Origin: Planctomycetaceae bacterium
Lineage (GTDB): Bacteria > Planctomycetota > Planctomycetia > Planctomycetales > Planctomycetaceae
Length of the DNA: 38,314 nucleotides
Reading direction: 5' to 3'
Assembly (NCBI GenBank): GCA_029259845.1
Contig: JAJDEI010000263.1
Span: forward strand, 1-38,314
This document shows positions 7,607 through 16,706 of the stretch, piece after piece. Every line of letters starts with the position of its first letter. Position 1 is the first letter of the stretch. A program made the translations under genes and the position numbers. The notes beneath the pieces are model-generated. The model ran no database searches, had not been told where the DNA came from, and worked only from the letters and a program-made list of their open reading frames with translations.

Positions 7607-10075
7607 CTACGGTGCGCTGTCGGCGCCGCCGTTGAACAGGATCGTGCCTACGTTGCCGACGCCGATGATGTTCTTACTGAACGAGGGAACCGGGACAGTG
7701 CTGTTGCCCGCGCCGTTCACGGTGCTACCCGTGAGCTCAATCGTGACGCCGGTCGTGTTCGTGAAGACCGTGTTGTTCAGATTGAAGCCGCCCGCGTTGA
7801 CCGCCGTCACACCGTTGCCCCCGGTGTTACTGACCGTGCCCCCGTTGACATTGACCATGCCAGGGTTGCCGAACACCGTGCCGATTGCGATTCCGTCCAG
7901 TGGTGTCATGTTGATGTTCAGGTCAGCGAATGTCACCGTTCCGCTGGAGTTGTCGACGTAGACTGCACTTCCACCAGTCAAACCGACTGCGTTCGCGACA
8001 TTCTGATCCGCGAAATTTTCAATCGTGACGGTCGGGTTGAAAGTGACATCGCCAGCGGCACTCCGCACGACGATGCCTCCAGAACCATCTCCCGATAAAG
8101 TGTTCGCACCCGTGTCGTTGAAGTTGATGTCCGACCCGGCAGCCGTGGTGTCGATGAAGACCAGGTTTCCGCCGCCGGTTACACCGGCGATGCTGCCGCC
8201 GAAATCGACCTGAGCCGTGCTGCCAAGGTTATTGATCGCAAACGCCGTGTTATTCAAATCCGAAACCGTCAAGGACGTGCCGGGCCCGAACGTGAAGGTG
8301 CCGTCCGAGCCGCCGATGATAGCGATCCGGGCGTTGCCGCCGTTGAGCGTAACATCGCCATCAAAGTTGTACTGTCCGTCCGCATCGACGAATCCAAGCC
8401 CCAAACCACTTGTTGCGTTGACGGTCGAACCGGCTACGAAGTTGATCGTTCCTGTATGGCCGCCAATGAATTGCGCGGCGACGCCATCGGTTGTCTGGCT
8501 GATGGCACTGTTGGGGCCGAAGTCGACATTCGCGCTGCCACCGTTCACCGAGAGGCCGGCCAAGGTTGCATCGGTGACGCTAACATCCGTGAATGTGAAC
8601 TGTGCCGCACTATTGTCGATCAGAATCCCCGCTTGGCCATCCTCGATGATCGTCCGGTCGACGTCGACAACGGTGGCAACACTGTCGGCGAAGATTCCCG
8701 CATTCGCGTTGACGATGCGGACGTTGGAGACGAGGCTGCCATCGGTGACCTGGATGCCGAGCGGCGTGTTCTGGATGACGGGGCGGTTGGCACCGCCGTT
8801 GCCGGCGGGGAGCGGGACATCGCCGAGTTGGTCGGTGTTGATGATGTGAACGTTTCCGTCTCCTTCGCCGAGGAACGACTGGTCTGGGCTGAGGACGTAC
8901 CCCTGGCCGTTAAACGTGCTGTTGGCGTGCACGTAGACGATGTCGGTGTTTTGAGTGGCGGGGAGGCTGGTGAAGGGGTTTCCCCACGTGCCGGCGCCGG
9001 CACCGCCTCCCTGGGATCGGACGTGCGTGATGGTGATGGGCGCTCCATTCTGTTCAAGCACTTCGGAGTCGATGAGGGCGGTGCGGGCTTCGTTGATCAC
9101 GATCTGCGGGTTGCGTTCGACCGGAATGGTAAGCTTGTCGCAGAGTGAGCGGGGCGCTTTGGCACCGCGTCCGCCGAAGAACCAGGTGATGCCGCCGTAG
9201 ACGTTGGTGCCGAAGTCCGCATCGTCCGAGACGGTCACGCTCCCCGCCAGACGGGGGGTGATGTAACCCCGCACGCCCGCCTTGATGCCGTCGGTGCTGC
9301 CGCCCACGTCGCCTTCGTAGTTGTAATAACCGACGAAGCCTTCACCGGCCCAGGTGCCGATGTTGCGGGCGACTTCGAGGTCGTAGCCGCGCATGGCGGC
9401 GTCGTCGATGCGGGTGGCGACGACCGTCGAACTGATTAGATTGTTCTGCCGAAAACCGACCACGGGTCCGCTCGTGCTGGGAATGGTGGTGAGGTTTTCT
9501 GTCCGCGTCCCCACCGGCAGGTAGCCGTTGCCGCGGATCGTCCAGTGGTCGGAGGGAAACCATTCGAGACTGGCAGATGTTTGGTGAAAGGTGTTCTGGT
9601 TGGGCGACTGGGTGACGTCGTACCAGACGCCCAGGCCGACCAGGCCGCGGCCGACGAAAAAGCGGCGATGGATGCCGACCGATCCAGCTCCGTTGCCATC
9701 GTTGGTGAGCAGTCCCTGTCCTTCGATCATCAGCACGCCGTTGCCCAGGGGCACGGGAATCGAGCCGCCCAGTGCGGTGTAGGGATCCCACCCGGGTCCG
9801 CCGCCGGCGATGTGTTCGATCCAGGTTGAGCCGCCGAATTCCACGAAGGGATTGCCTGCTCCGAACCCGGAGATGGCGTCAAATTCAATCAGCGTTTGCG
9901 ATTCCGGTGCAACCCATGCCCCGGAACTGACGATCCCCGGTGACTGCGCGCGGGCCGTCCCCGCCAGCCCCGTGAAGCCGACGACCGTGGCCATGACGAC
10001 CGAGGTGCCACAGCCTGCAGTCCGAAGGCGAATGCGGTGAATCGACCGGCAGATCCCGTTGAAACTGAGCATCAT
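7607..10075 (-). CDS. Secreted inverse-autotransporter-like barrel with beta-helix passenger
   Basis: This 822-residue protein starts with a long signal peptide that ends near ARAQSP (about residue 44). Residues of about 45-305 have the alternating pattern and motifs of an intimin/invasin-type inverse autotransporter beta-domain: RGYDLEVARNIG, GYYNYEGD, GVRGYITPRL and ITWFFG. The linker VERNPQIVI follows, as is usual after such barrels. Residues of about 350-800 are rich in Gly, Asn, Val, Asp and Thr in repeating units that suggest a right-handed parallel beta-helix. The likely role is a surface-displayed adhesin or glycan-binding protein in the outer membrane. The barrel assignment rests on pattern recognition, and the protein could be a different planctomycetal surface protein. 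Confidence 0.75.
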   Translation of the reverse strand: MMLSFNGICRSIHRIRLRTAGCGTSVVMATVVGFTGLAGTARAQSPGIVSSGAWVAPESQTLIEFDAISGFGAGNPFVEFGGSTWIEHIAGGGPGWDPYTALGGSIPVPLGNGVLMIEGQGLLTNDGNGAGSVGIHRRFFVGRGLVGLGVWYDVTQSPNQNTFHQTSASLEWFPSDHWTIRGNGYLPVGTRTENLTTIPSTSGPVVGFRQNNLISSTVVATRIDDAAMRGYDLEVARNIGTWAGEGFVGYYNYEGDVGGSTDGIKAGVRGYITPRLAGSVTVSDDADFGTNVYGGITWFFGGRGAKAPRSLCDKLTIPVERNPQIVINEARTALIDSEVLEQNGAPITITHVRSQGGGAGAGTWGNPFTSLPATQNTDIVYVHANSTFNGQGYVLSPDQSFLGEGDGNVHIINTDQLGDVPLPAGNGGANRPVIQNTPLGIQVTDGSLVSNVRIVNANAGIFADSVATVVDVDRTIIEDGQAGILIDNSAAQFTFTDVSVTDATLAGLSVNGGSANVDFGPNSAISQTTDGVAAQFIGGHTGTINFVAGSTVNATSGLGLGFVDADGQYNFDGDVTLNGGNARIAIIGGSDGTFTFGPGTSLTVSDLNNTAFAINNLGSTAQVDFGGSIAGVTGGGNLVFIDTTAAGSDINFNDTGANTLSGDGSGGIVVRSAAGDVTFNPTVTIENFADQNVANAVGLTGGSAVYVDNSSGTVTFADLNINMTPLDGIAIGTVFGNPGMVNVNGGTVSNTGGNGVTAVNAGGFNLNNTVFTNTTGVTIELTGSTVNGAGNSTVPVPSFSKNIIGVGNVGTILFNGGADSAP

Positions 10076-10359
10076 CGCGATTCCATCCCGAATGGAGGGC
10101 CCCAGAGTATTCCTCTCTTCGGTGTGGTCGGATTTTGCAGGTTCTGTTGATTAGTCCGAGGCTCACGAACTGTCGCTTTGGGGGGAGAAGACCGGAAGCT
10201 GTAACGGTTATGACGGTTGTCGCGGTCGCAGGGGTTCACGGACCGGGGTCGGGCACCATTTTTGGCCATCACCGGCTTCGAGTCGGACAACGCTTCCCGC
10301 CAAAAATGGTGCCTGGCCCCGAATTCCCCGGATTTGAAATCAGAGTATGTCGGGAAACG
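10076..10359. other. Intergenic region with REP-like pair
   Basis: This gap lies between the barrel gene start (10075, minus) and the end of the oxidoreductase gene (10423, minus). It holds the promoter of the barrel gene, for which no clear boxes were identified, and the REP-like pair at 10246-10319. No gene is seen. Confidence 0.5.
10246..10319. repeat. REP-like inverted pair
   Basis: GGGTCGGGCACC (10246-10257) faces GGTGCCTGGCCC (10308-10319), and the inner flanks ATTTTTGG and CCAAAAAT extend the stem. It is a variant of the pairs at 49-126 and 38119-38192. The T-rich inner flank is shared with the pair at 38119. Confidence 0.8.
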
Positions 10360-10395
10360 AAAAAGCCCGGCGTGCAGGGAGCAGCGCCGGGCCTT
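10360..10395 (-). terminator. Rho-independent terminator of the oxidoreductase gene
   Basis: Read on the minus strand, GCCCGGCG (10392-10385) pairs with CGCCGGGC (10372-10365) and is followed by five T (10364-10360). It lies about 30 bases after the stop codon of the gene at 10423-11793. Confidence 0.85.
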
Positions 10396-10422
10396 CTGGT
10401 CACACTGTTGAAGGGCGACCGC

Positions 10423-11793
10423 TCACACGGGAACGTCGATCTCGTATCCTTTGCGCTGTTCGCGGCCCAGCCACATGTTTGCGTCGCTGTCCCCCACGAT
10501 TTGCTGCGACTGCGGGTCCCATTCGAGCCGGCGGCCGAGACGGATGGCAATGTTGGCCAGATGGCAGGTTGTGAGCGCCCGATGGTGCGACCACACGTCT
10601 GAGATCGGCTTTTTGCGGCTCTGCACGCAGTTGAAGAAGTTGAGCATGTGGCTGGTCGGCTCGCCCCCATACAGCGCGGCGACCGCACCGTCGGGGAGCG
10701 GATTGCTGGCGAGGTCCTCGACCGGTTTGCCCTTCAACTTGCTGCGGCTGACGTGGAAGCGGCCCTCGGTGCCCTCAAACAGGATGCCGTTGCCGTCGGG
10801 GGACTGGCTGACGATGTGCATTTCCACGCCGGGGAACAGCACGGTGATGTCGAAGCTGGTGGCCGTGTTGTAGCGGTCGTCCAGTTGCGGCATGCCATTC
10901 TTGAACGGGACAGGGTGCTCGGCGACGCCTTCGACCGACGTCGCCCCCTGCCCTTCGCCATTCTGGCCGATGGCCCATTGGGCGATGTCGACGTGATGGG
11001 CCCCCCAGTCGGTCATCTTGCCGCCGGAGTACTCATACCACCAGCGGAATTCGTAATGGGCCCGCGTCGCCTTTCGTTTATCGTCTCCCGTTGCTTCCCG
11101 GTAGTCGACGAGCGGTGCCTGTCCGAGCCAGCGCTCCCAATTGAGTTCCTTCGGCGGATCAACCGCCGGAAGGGAGTCGCAGGTGGGAGCGCCGCCGATG
11201 TCGCAGACGACTTTCCTGACGTCGCCGATGCGTCCGTCGCGGATCATGGCGATCGCCTGGAGAAACCGCTGTCCCATTTCTGACCGCTGTTGCGTGCCGA
11301 CCTGGAACACGCGACCGGTCTCCTCCAGCACCTTGATGATCTGTTTGCCCTCGTTGATCGTGAGCGTGAGCGGCTTTTCGCAGTACACGTCCTTGCCGGC
11401 CCGCATGGCGTCGATGGCGATTTTGGAATGCCAGTGATCGGTGGTCACAATCGTGACGACGTCAATGTCGTCCCGGTCGAGGACGTGCCGGTAGTCCTCA
11501 TGCACGGCGACATCGCGGTTGCCTTTTACTTTGGCGACCTCGCGGGCGTGGCCGGCATGGCCGGAATCGACATCGCAAACCGCCACGCAATCGGAGTATT
11601 GCATCGCACTCGGACCGTCCGCCCCCCAACGGCTGCCGGTGCCGATGCACCCCAGGACGGGGCGATCGTTCGGACTCTTGAACGGAAACGCCCGCGCGCT
11701 CTGGCTGGTGAACCAATATGGCATGACCGCACCGGCGGCAGCAGCGGTGGACGTCTTCAGAAAGTCACGACGGGTTGACGACGGTTGTGTCAC
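10423..11793 (-). CDS. Gfo/Idh/MocA family oxidoreductase, Tat-exported
   Basis: This 456-residue protein is a NAD(P)-dependent sugar oxidoreductase-like enzyme of the Gfo/Idh/MocA family. The start is GTG at 11793, with AGGAG about eight bases upstream. A twin-arginine signal (TRRDFLK, residues 7-13) is followed by a Rossmann motif GCIGTG (48-53) and the conserved EKP of the cofactor site (139-141). The [20 protein letters not shown] stretch is typical of the large planctomycetal subfamily. These proteins probably act outside the cytoplasm with a tightly bound cofactor (family knowledge); the substrate is unknown. A terminator follows the gene at 10360-10395. Confidence 0.93.
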   Translation of the reverse strand: MTQPSSTRRDFLKTSTAAAAGAVMPYWFTSQSARAFPFKSPNDRPVLGCIGTGSRWGADGPSAMQYSDCVAVCDVDSGHAGHAREVAKVKGNRDVAVHEDYRHVLDRDDIDVVTIVTTDHWHSKIAIDAMRAGKDVYCEKPLTLTINEGKQIIKVLEETGRVFQVGTQQRSEMGQRFLQAIAMIRDGRIGDVRKVVCDIGGAPTCDSLPAVDPPKELNWERWLGQAPLVDYREATGDDKRKATRAHYEFRWWYEYSGGKMTDWGAHHVDIAQWAIGQNGEGQGATSVEGVAEHPVPFKNGMPQLDDRYNTATSFDITVLFPGVEMHIVSQSPDGNGILFEGTEGRFHVSRSKLKGKPVEDLASNPLPDGAVAALYGGEPTSHMLNFFNCVQSRKKPISDVWSHHRALTTCHLANIAIRLGRRLEWDPQSQQIVGDSDANMWLGREQRKGYEIDVPV

Positions 11794-11832
11794 GGGGTTT
11801 CTCCTGTGGTGGGATATCGGGAGGCGGGAAAC

Positions 11833-11987
11833 AGGGCGAACGTATTTTTGACGTTCGGGCGTCGCGCCAACGGCGACCGTCGCCGTTGGCTCCGGGCTAA
11901 CGCCAGTCCACGGTTTCGGTTAGCCCGGAGGCATCGCCGACGGCGGACCACGGACAGTCCCGCCACCGTGAAAAACACGTTTGCCCT
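11833..11987. mobile_element. 155-bp non-coding element with terminal inverted repeats (copy 2)
   Basis: It starts AGGGCGAACG and ends CGTTTGCCCT and carries the same internal hairpins as the copy at 3916-4072; 11857-11901 is identical to 3940-3984. It is immediately flanked by direct repeats GAGGCGGGAAAC (11821-11832) and GAGGCGGGAGAC (11988-11999), which differ from the flanks of copy 1. This fits target-site duplication on insertion. It fills most of the gap between the divergent genes starting at 11793 and 12077. Confidence 0.82.
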
Positions 11988-12076
11988 GAGGCGGGAGACG
12001 GTCAGTATGGACGCCCCATGTTAGCTCAGCCACAATAGCCGGTGCAAAGGTTCGCTTGTTCATGGAGGAAAGAGTC

Positions 12077-12418
12077 GTGCGAGATCCGAAACGGCGGCGG
12101 AATCTTTCGATGACACCCTTTGTTGTCACCATTACACTGCTTGCGGTGTATCCGCTCAGTTATGCGCCGGTTTTGAGGATGGTTGGGCCATGGAAATCGC
12201 ATGGCCCGATCTCAGTCGGTTCGCCCAGTACCTATTTCGTGTCCGGAACTCTGCATTTGCCTGTCGATGGCCGTGAACTCCCGGTGTACCAACCCATTGA
12301 CTGGTTGATTGACGAGACGCCACTCCGGGAACCGTTGCTCGACTGGGCCGAACTCTGGGGTCTCCGCGACGTTATGGTTGCCGCAGGGAACTGTCGCAGG
12401 ACTGGCTTTCATCCTTAG
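12077..12418 (+). CDS. Small hypothetical membrane protein
   Basis: I do not recognise a named family for this 113-residue protein, but its sequence resembles small planctomycetal membrane proteins of unknown function. The start GTG at 12077 is chosen because GGAGG (12064-12068) stands eight bases before it; an ATG at 12062 overlaps that site and would add five residues. A basic N-terminus (RDPKRRRN) precedes one membrane segment (about residues 12-32). The outer part contains VYQPIDWLIDETPLREPLLDWAELWG, where W/P/L spacing looks conserved rather than random. The C-terminus (AAGNCRRTGFHP) may be altered. The gene is divergent from the oxidoreductase at 10423 and followed by an SDR gene. Confidence 0.6.
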   Translation: MRDPKRRRNLSMTPFVVTITLLAVYPLSYAPVLRMVGPWKSHGPISVGSPSTYFVSGTLHLPVDGRELPVYQPIDWLIDETPLREPLLDWAELWGLRDVMVAAGNCRRTGFHP

Positions 12419-12436
12419 CGATTCGCCGAATGAACT

Positions 12437-12484
12437 TGGAGTTCAGGCTTTTGCGTGCTTTCGCAGCCGAAAGGCTGAACTCGG
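12437..12484. repeat. Hairpin of the TTGGAGTTCAGGCTTT repeat family
   Basis: GAGTTCAGGCTTT (12439-12451) pairs with AAAGGCTGAACTC (12470-12482) with one mismatch. Related sequence occurs at 16777-16800 and 35972-36027. It lies just upstream of the SDR gene, inside the 5' extension of its open frame, and argues that the real start is further downstream. Confidence 0.65.
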
Positions 12485-12525
12485 GCTTGTCGCAAGAATT
12501 CGAATCTCATGTTTGGTGCAGACTG

Positions 12526-13302
12526 GTGAGTAGTCATCCTGGATTCGCCGACTTAACCGCGAGGACCGCTGTCGTCACCGGGTCGTCGAGTGGCATTGGG
12601 CGGGCGATTGCGCTGGAATTGGCCGCTGCCGGAGCGGATGTGGTGGTGCACTGTCGGCGGTCGGTCGGACGGGCGGAGCAGGTCGCGACCGCTGTTCGGG
12701 ATCTCGGGCGTCGGGCGGCTGTCATCGCGGCTGATCTGGGAGATGTTCAGGACTGTGAGCAGTTCGTAAACGAGTGTTGGGAATCGGAGTTGGGGCGACC
12801 GTCGATCTGGGTCAACAATGCGGGTGCTGATCTGCTCACCGGCGATGCGGCCTCGATGTCGTATGCTGAGAAGCTGCATCGTCTTTACGAGGTCGATGTG
12901 CGGGGGACTGTGCTGTTGAGCCGCGCGATTGGGCGTCGCATGATTGATCTCGGGCGGGGCGTGATCCTCAACATCGGCTGGGATCAGGCGGATCGCGGGA
13001 TGGAAGGGGACAGCGGCGAGTTGTTCTCGGTGAGCAAGAACGCCATCATGGGGCTGACCCGCTCACTGGCGTTGAGCCTGGCCCCGGCAGTGCGGGTGAA
13101 TGCAATCGCCCCCGGATGGATTCGCACCGCCTGGGGAGAACAGGCGGGCGACGAGTGGCATCAGCGGGTTCTGCGGGAAACGCCTCTCGATCGCTGGGGA
13201 GAGCCGCAGGATATCGCCAAACTGGCCCGCTTCCTCGTCAGCGACGAAGCATCGTACATCACCGGACAGGTCATCAACGCGAACGGCGGGGCGGTCCGTT
13301 AG
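12526..13302 (+). CDS. SDR family protein with atypical active site
   Basis: This is a short-chain dehydrogenase/reductase-fold protein of 258 residues if GTG at 12526 is the start. The open frame reaches ATG 12430, but its first part is repeat DNA. The cofactor motif TGSSSGIG is at 18-25, NNAG at 97-100 and APGWIRT near the substrate loop. The catalytic Tyr of YxxxK is Phe (F167) while the Lys is kept (K171). The Ser normally 13 residues earlier is Gln154, in GWDQ. The protein should therefore bind a dinucleotide, but the usual proton relay is missing. It may be a binding or regulatory protein, or use a different mechanism. A dehydratase gene follows 20 bases later. Confidence 0.85.
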   Translation: MSSHPGFADLTARTAVVTGSSSGIGRAIALELAAAGADVVVHCRRSVGRAEQVATAVRDLGRRAAVIAADLGDVQDCEQFVNECWESELGRPSIWVNNAGADLLTGDAASMSYAEKLHRLYEVDVRGTVLLSRAIGRRMIDLGRGVILNIGWDQADRGMEGDSGELFSVSKNAIMGLTRSLALSLAPAVRVNAIAPGWIRTAWGEQAGDEWHQRVLRETPLDRWGEPQDIAKLARFLVSDEASYITGQVINANGGAVR

Positions 13303-13322
13303 CGAGTCTTAAGGGAGGAGTC

Positions 13323-13664
13323 ATGCCGGACGAAGCTCTCACACCCGAGCAGATCGAAGATGCCCTCAACAGCCTCCCCGGTTGGGAGGTCCGAGACGGA
13401 TGGTTGCGGTGCAAGTACCGTACGCCGGGATGGCCGCACACGCTGCTGCTCGCCAATACGATCGGCTTTCTGGCGGAGGCGGCGGACCATCATCCCGATC
13501 TGGAACTGGGTTATGCCCAGATGATCGTCAGGTTGCAGACGCATCGGGTGAAGGCGATTACCGGGAAGGATACCGAACTGGCGGCGCAGATTCAGCAGGT
13601 CGCGACGTGGCAACCGGAAGAGACATCCGCCCTCGATGGTTTTCCGAAGCGGTGGATTCATTGA
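13323..13664 (+). CDS. phhB: 4a-hydroxytetrahydrobiopterin dehydratase
   Basis: This 113-residue protein is a pterin-4a-carbinolamine dehydratase (PCD/DCoH family), which dehydrates 4a-hydroxytetrahydropterin formed by aromatic amino acid hydroxylases; related proteins also act in molybdopterin metabolism. The family motif is complete: H56-H57-P58, Y64, H74 and D83 in HHPDLELGY...LQTHRVKAITGKD. The length is usual. GGGAGG stands about six bases before the ATG. It is 20 bases after the SDR gene and likely co-transcribed with it. No phenylalanine hydroxylase gene is in the window, so the pathway here is not fixed. Confidence 0.93.
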   Translation: MPDEALTPEQIEDALNSLPGWEVRDGWLRCKYRTPGWPHTLLLANTIGFLAEAADHHPDLELGYAQMIVRLQTHRVKAITGKDTELAAQIQQVATWQPEETSALDGFPKRWIH

Positions 13665-13750
13665 GGGGGAGTGCCGGCCCCTGATGATTGTCGGGGACGA
13701 GATGGGGCCACCGTCGTCGGCGCAAGCGATCACCGGTTGGGGTCAGTGAC

Positions 13751-13842
13751 GCAGGTCAGGCTTTGCCTGACCTGCGGATTCTGCGACCGAGCGATTAAGC
13801 ACCGTTTGTGCATCTGAGCCATTATGTCAGGCAAAGCCTGAC
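13751..13842. repeat. Two related GTCAGGC hairpins
   Basis: A perfect 11-bp stem with a TTT loop (13751-13775) is followed by a 7-bp stem with an AAA loop (13826-13842). Each contains GTCAGGC and GCCTGAC, so the two can also pair with each other. The first could end transcription from the dehydratase gene, although no T-run follows. Confidence 0.65.
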
Positions 13843-14040
13843 CGACCCTCCTGCATGAAAATGGGTGCTGCAGGGAACACGTGGAGAAGACCGTGCAGAA
13901 GACATGAGGGCACGGCTCGGCGAGCAGCGTCCACTCGGAGCCCCGCAAGCAGGCAGGAACAGAGAGCGGAACTCGAAGCCCGATTGTCCTCGAGACGAAG
14001 CCCGGGTCAACGTCGAGATGTTGCGCCCGGGGAACGAAAA

Positions 14041-14122
14041 CAGAGCCCGGGGCGTGAGCGATGGGTCGATCGCGGGAACGGTTCAACGATCCGGTGGCCC
14101 GTGGCCAACGCTCTGGGCTCTG
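14041..14122. repeat. CAGAGCCC foldback repeat
   Basis: CAGAGCCC (14041-14048) is inverted at 14115-14122 (GGGCTCTG), with partial pairing further in. The right arm matches 24155-24174 at all but two positions by eye. Confidence 0.6.
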
Positions 14123-14267
14123 ATGCGTCGTCCCACATTCGACGAGATATCGGTGGCCTGCGCGTGAGAGTCTGTCCGGAAACTCATCCCCTGAGTTTCG
14201 GCACCCGATGGAAGAGCGAGGCTCCCGAGAAACGGGCCTTCAGCTTCCGGAAAAACTCTCCTCGCAC

Positions 14268-14300
14268 AAAAAAGCCCGGCTTCTTGGGGAGAAGCCGGGC
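14268..14300 (-). terminator. Rho-independent terminator of groEL
   Basis: On the minus strand an 11-bp stem (14300-14290 with 14284-14274, GCCCGGCTTCT type) with a five-base loop is followed by six T (14273-14268). It lies 31 bases after the groEL stop codon. Confidence 0.92.
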
Positions 14301-14330
14301 GGGGGTTGGGCCGATTGTGATCGTCGGCGA

Positions 14331-15944
14331 TCAGTAGAGGTCGCTGTCGCCTCCGCCGGAGGACTTGTCGTCCTTGGGCTTCTCGGCGATCAGGGCGTCG
14401 CTGGTCAGCAACAGGGTGGCGACGCTGGCGGCATTCTGAAGAGCCGTGCGGGTCACCTTGACCGGATCGATGACACCGGCTTTGACAAGGTCTTCGTAGG
14501 TGTCGGTCGCGGCATTGTAGCCTTCGTTCCCTTTCCGCTCGGAAACCTTCTCGCAGATGACCGAGCCGTCCATGCCGGCGTTGTCGGCGATTTGCGTGAG
14601 CGGCGCGCGACAGGCGCGGCGGATGATGTTGTAGCCGACCTGTTCGTCGTGGGTCAGCTCGCCGGGGTTGACGCTCATGGACGTCCGCAGCAGGGCGACA
14701 CCGCCACCGGGGAGGATGCCCTCTTCGACAGCTGCGCGTGTTGCGTGCAGGGCGTCCTCGACGCGGGCTTTCTTTTCTTTCATTTCCGACTCGGTCGCCG
14801 CGCCCACGTTGACCTGCGCGACACCGCCGGACAGCTTGGCAACCCGCTCTTCGAGCTTTTCGCGATCGTAGTCGCTGCTGGAGGCATCCAGTTCGCGACG
14901 GATTTGGTCGATACGGGCCTTGATGTCGTCGGACTTGCCAGCCCCTTCGATGAGGGTCGTGTTGTCCTTGTCGACGACGACCTTCTTGACGCGGCCCAGG
15001 TCACTCAGCTGGATGTTCTCCAGCTTGATGCCCAAGTCCTCAAAAATGGCCTGCCCGCCGCACATGATGGCGATGTCCTGCATCATGGCTTTGCGGCGGT
15101 CACCGTAACCAGGGGCCTTGACGGCTGCGATTTTGAAGGTGCCGCGGAGCTTGTTGATCACCAGCGTCGCGAGGGCTTCGCCTTCGACGTCCTCAGCGAT
15201 GATGAGCAACGGCTTGCCGGACTGCACGACTTTCTCCAACACGGGGACGAGGTCCTTGATGTTGGAGATTTTCTTTTCGTGGACGAGCACATAGGCGTCT
15301 TCGAGGACCGCTTCCATGCTCTGCGGGTCGGTCACGAAGTACGGGGAGAGATAGCCGCGGTCGAACTGCATGCCCTCGACGACTTCAAAGTCCGTGTGCA
15401 GCGACTGGCCTTCTTCGACGGTGATGACGCCGTCCTTGCCGACAGCTTCCATTGCGTCGGCCAGGATGTTGCCGATCGTTTCATCGCCGTTAGAGGCGAC
15501 GCTGCCAACTTGAGCGATGGCCTTTTTGTCGCGGCACTCGATGGCCATCTTGTGCAGCTTTTCAACGACGTCGGCGACGGCCTTTTCGATGCCGCGCTTC
15601 ATTTCGAGCGGGCTGACACCACCCACGACCGCCTTCAGACCCTCCGTGTAGATGGCTTCCGCCATGATGGTCGCCGTGGTGGTGCCGTCTCCGGCGTTGT
15701 CGGAGGTCTTACTGGCGACCTCGCGGACCATGCGGCAGCCCATGTCTTCGAACTTGTCACCAAGTTCGACTTCTCGGGCGACGGTAATGCCGTCCTTGGT
15801 GACAGTCGGCGAACCGAACGACTTCTCCAGAATAACATTACGGCCCTTGGGGCCGAGCGTGATCCGGACCGCTTTGGCGAGTTTGCTCACGCCGCGACGA
15901 ATGGCTTCCTGGGCTTCTTGATCGAAGGCGATCATTTTGGCCAT
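14331..15944 (-). CDS. groEL: 60-kDa chaperonin GroEL
   Basis: This 537-residue protein is the ATP-driven folding chamber subunit that works with GroES in the cytoplasm. The N-terminus carries the nucleotide-site motifs TLGPKGRNV and [15 protein letters not shown]. The middle has the apical-domain motifs [14 protein letters not shown] and [12 protein letters not shown], and later come [17 protein letters not shown] and a C-terminal ATP-site block. AGGAG lies eight bases before the ATG. The C-terminus ends [14 protein letters not shown] and lacks the GGM repeats of the E. coli protein. It lies 96 bases downstream of groES on the same strand. Planctomycetes often have more than one groEL; whether this is the main one cannot be told from the window. 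Confidence 0.98.
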   Translation of the reverse strand: MAKMIAFDQEAQEAIRRGVSKLAKAVRITLGPKGRNVILEKSFGSPTVTKDGITVAREVELGDKFEDMGCRMVREVASKTSDNAGDGTTTATIMAEAIYTEGLKAVVGGVSPLEMKRGIEKAVADVVEKLHKMAIECRDKKAIAQVGSVASNGDETIGNILADAMEAVGKDGVITVEEGQSLHTDFEVVEGMQFDRGYLSPYFVTDPQSMEAVLEDAYVLVHEKKISNIKDLVPVLEKVVQSGKPLLIIAEDVEGEALATLVINKLRGTFKIAAVKAPGYGDRRKAMMQDIAIMCGGQAIFEDLGIKLENIQLSDLGRVKKVVVDKDNTTLIEGAGKSDDIKARIDQIRRELDASSSDYDREKLEERVAKLSGGVAQVNVGAATESEMKEKKARVEDALHATRAAVEEGILPGGGVALLRTSMSVNPGELTHDEQVGYNIIRRACRAPLTQIADNAGMDGSVICEKVSERKGNEGYNAATDTYEDLVKAGVIDPVKVTRTALQNAASVATLLLTSDALIAEKPKDDKSSGGGDSDLY

Positions 15945-16040
15945 GGGGAGTGTCTCCTGTGTTGGATGTCAGTGTGAATCGATTCGGGGCGAACGGATCC
16001 GATGCGGATCGGTTCGAGAGGGATCCGGATTCAAGAAGGT

Positions 16041-16352
16041 TCAGTAGGTGGCGAGAATGTCGCTCTCGCGGAGCAAGAGATAATCGGCGTCGCCGATCGT
16101 AATCTCATCTCCTGCATAAGAGCTAAAGATCACCCGGTCGCCTTCCTTGACGGTGAGCGGGGACTTGGAGCCGTCGTCCTTCACATGACCGTCGCCGACG
16201 GCGACGACCTCGCCCTTCTGGGGTTTATCTTGAGCCGAATCGGGGAGGACGATGCCGCCCGCCGTGGTCGACTCTGCTTCCTGCCGCTTCAAGACGACCT
16301 TGTCGCCCAACGGAACAATCCGAATACCGCCCGACTTGGCCTTTTTCGCCAT
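16041..16352 (-). CDS. groES: 10-kDa co-chaperonin GroES
   Basis: This 103-residue protein is the lid of the GroEL folding chamber. The start at 16352 gives [20 protein letters not shown] and has GAGGT seven bases upstream; an in-frame start at 16373 is less likely. The mobile loop ([20 protein letters not shown]) and roof region ([20 protein letters not shown]) are present, and [11 protein letters not shown] is typical. The C-terminus is as expected. No CIRCE element (TTAGCACTC-N9-GAGTGCTAA) is seen upstream. A perfect 10-bp palindrome GTTTCGAAAC at 16403-16412, about 50 bases before the start, is a candidate operator; this is speculative. Confidence 0.97.
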   Translation of the reverse strand: MAKKAKSGGIRIVPLGDKVVLKRQEAESTTAGGIVLPDSAQDKPQKGEVVAVGDGHVKDDGSKSPLTVKEGDRVIFSSYAGDEITIGDADYLLLRESDILATY

Positions 16353-16706
16353 TGATCTACCTCGATGCTGCAAAATGTCGAAATCCGCGACCGACTCGCG
16401 ATGTTTCGAAACGTGCCAACTGTGGGGTTGCGGACTGAACTAACCAGCCGCGATGGGTCCGCACGGTCCTGCCAAATGATGGCTTGGAAGACCGTCGCGA
16501 GGTCCGACGCCCGGACCGCGAACCGAGCAGGGAAGCGAACGCCGTGCCAACGTTCGATAATTCGCAAGCTGTAACCTCAATGAAATTTACGTCGATCAAG
16601 TGATTCGGCCGGACTGTCGGAACGGACGACACGTCGATCCTGAGCGGTCCGGCGCTGCCATTGTGGCAGCCTTGTGTCGGCGATTCAACGACTCCGTTTC
16701 TGGCCG

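Larger units (their letters stand above)
13665..14267. other. Intergenic region with hairpins between convergent genes
   Basis: No gene is credible here. It holds the hairpin GCAGGTCAGGC/GCCTGACCTGC at 13751-13775, a related hairpin GTCAGGC/GCCTGAC at 13826-13842, and the foldback CAGAGCCC/GGGCTCTG at 14041-14122. The sequence CCAACGCTCTGGGCTCTGAT (14105-14124) is close to CTAACGCTCGGGGCTCTGAT at 24155-24174, so it is part of a dispersed repeat. Confidence 0.6.

Noticed and set aside
12430-12525. N-terminal extension of the SDR gene to ATG 12430
   Set aside because: The extension encodes the hairpin repeat at 12437-12484 and has no similarity to SDR N-termini; GTG 12526 gives the normal start.
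13855-14337. 160-codon plus-strand open frame near the groEL terminator
   Set aside because: It covers a foldback repeat and the terminator hairpin and has strongly biased Arg/Ser content.
14208-15977. 589-codon plus-strand open frame antisense to groEL
   Set aside because: The opposite strand encodes a complete, highly conserved GroEL. The antisense frame is a by-product of high GC and GroEL codon use.
16390-16430. Sigma-54 promoter upstream of groES (TTGGCACG)
   Set aside because: The TGGCACG part is present on the minus strand, but the required GC/TTGC element at the right distance is missing.
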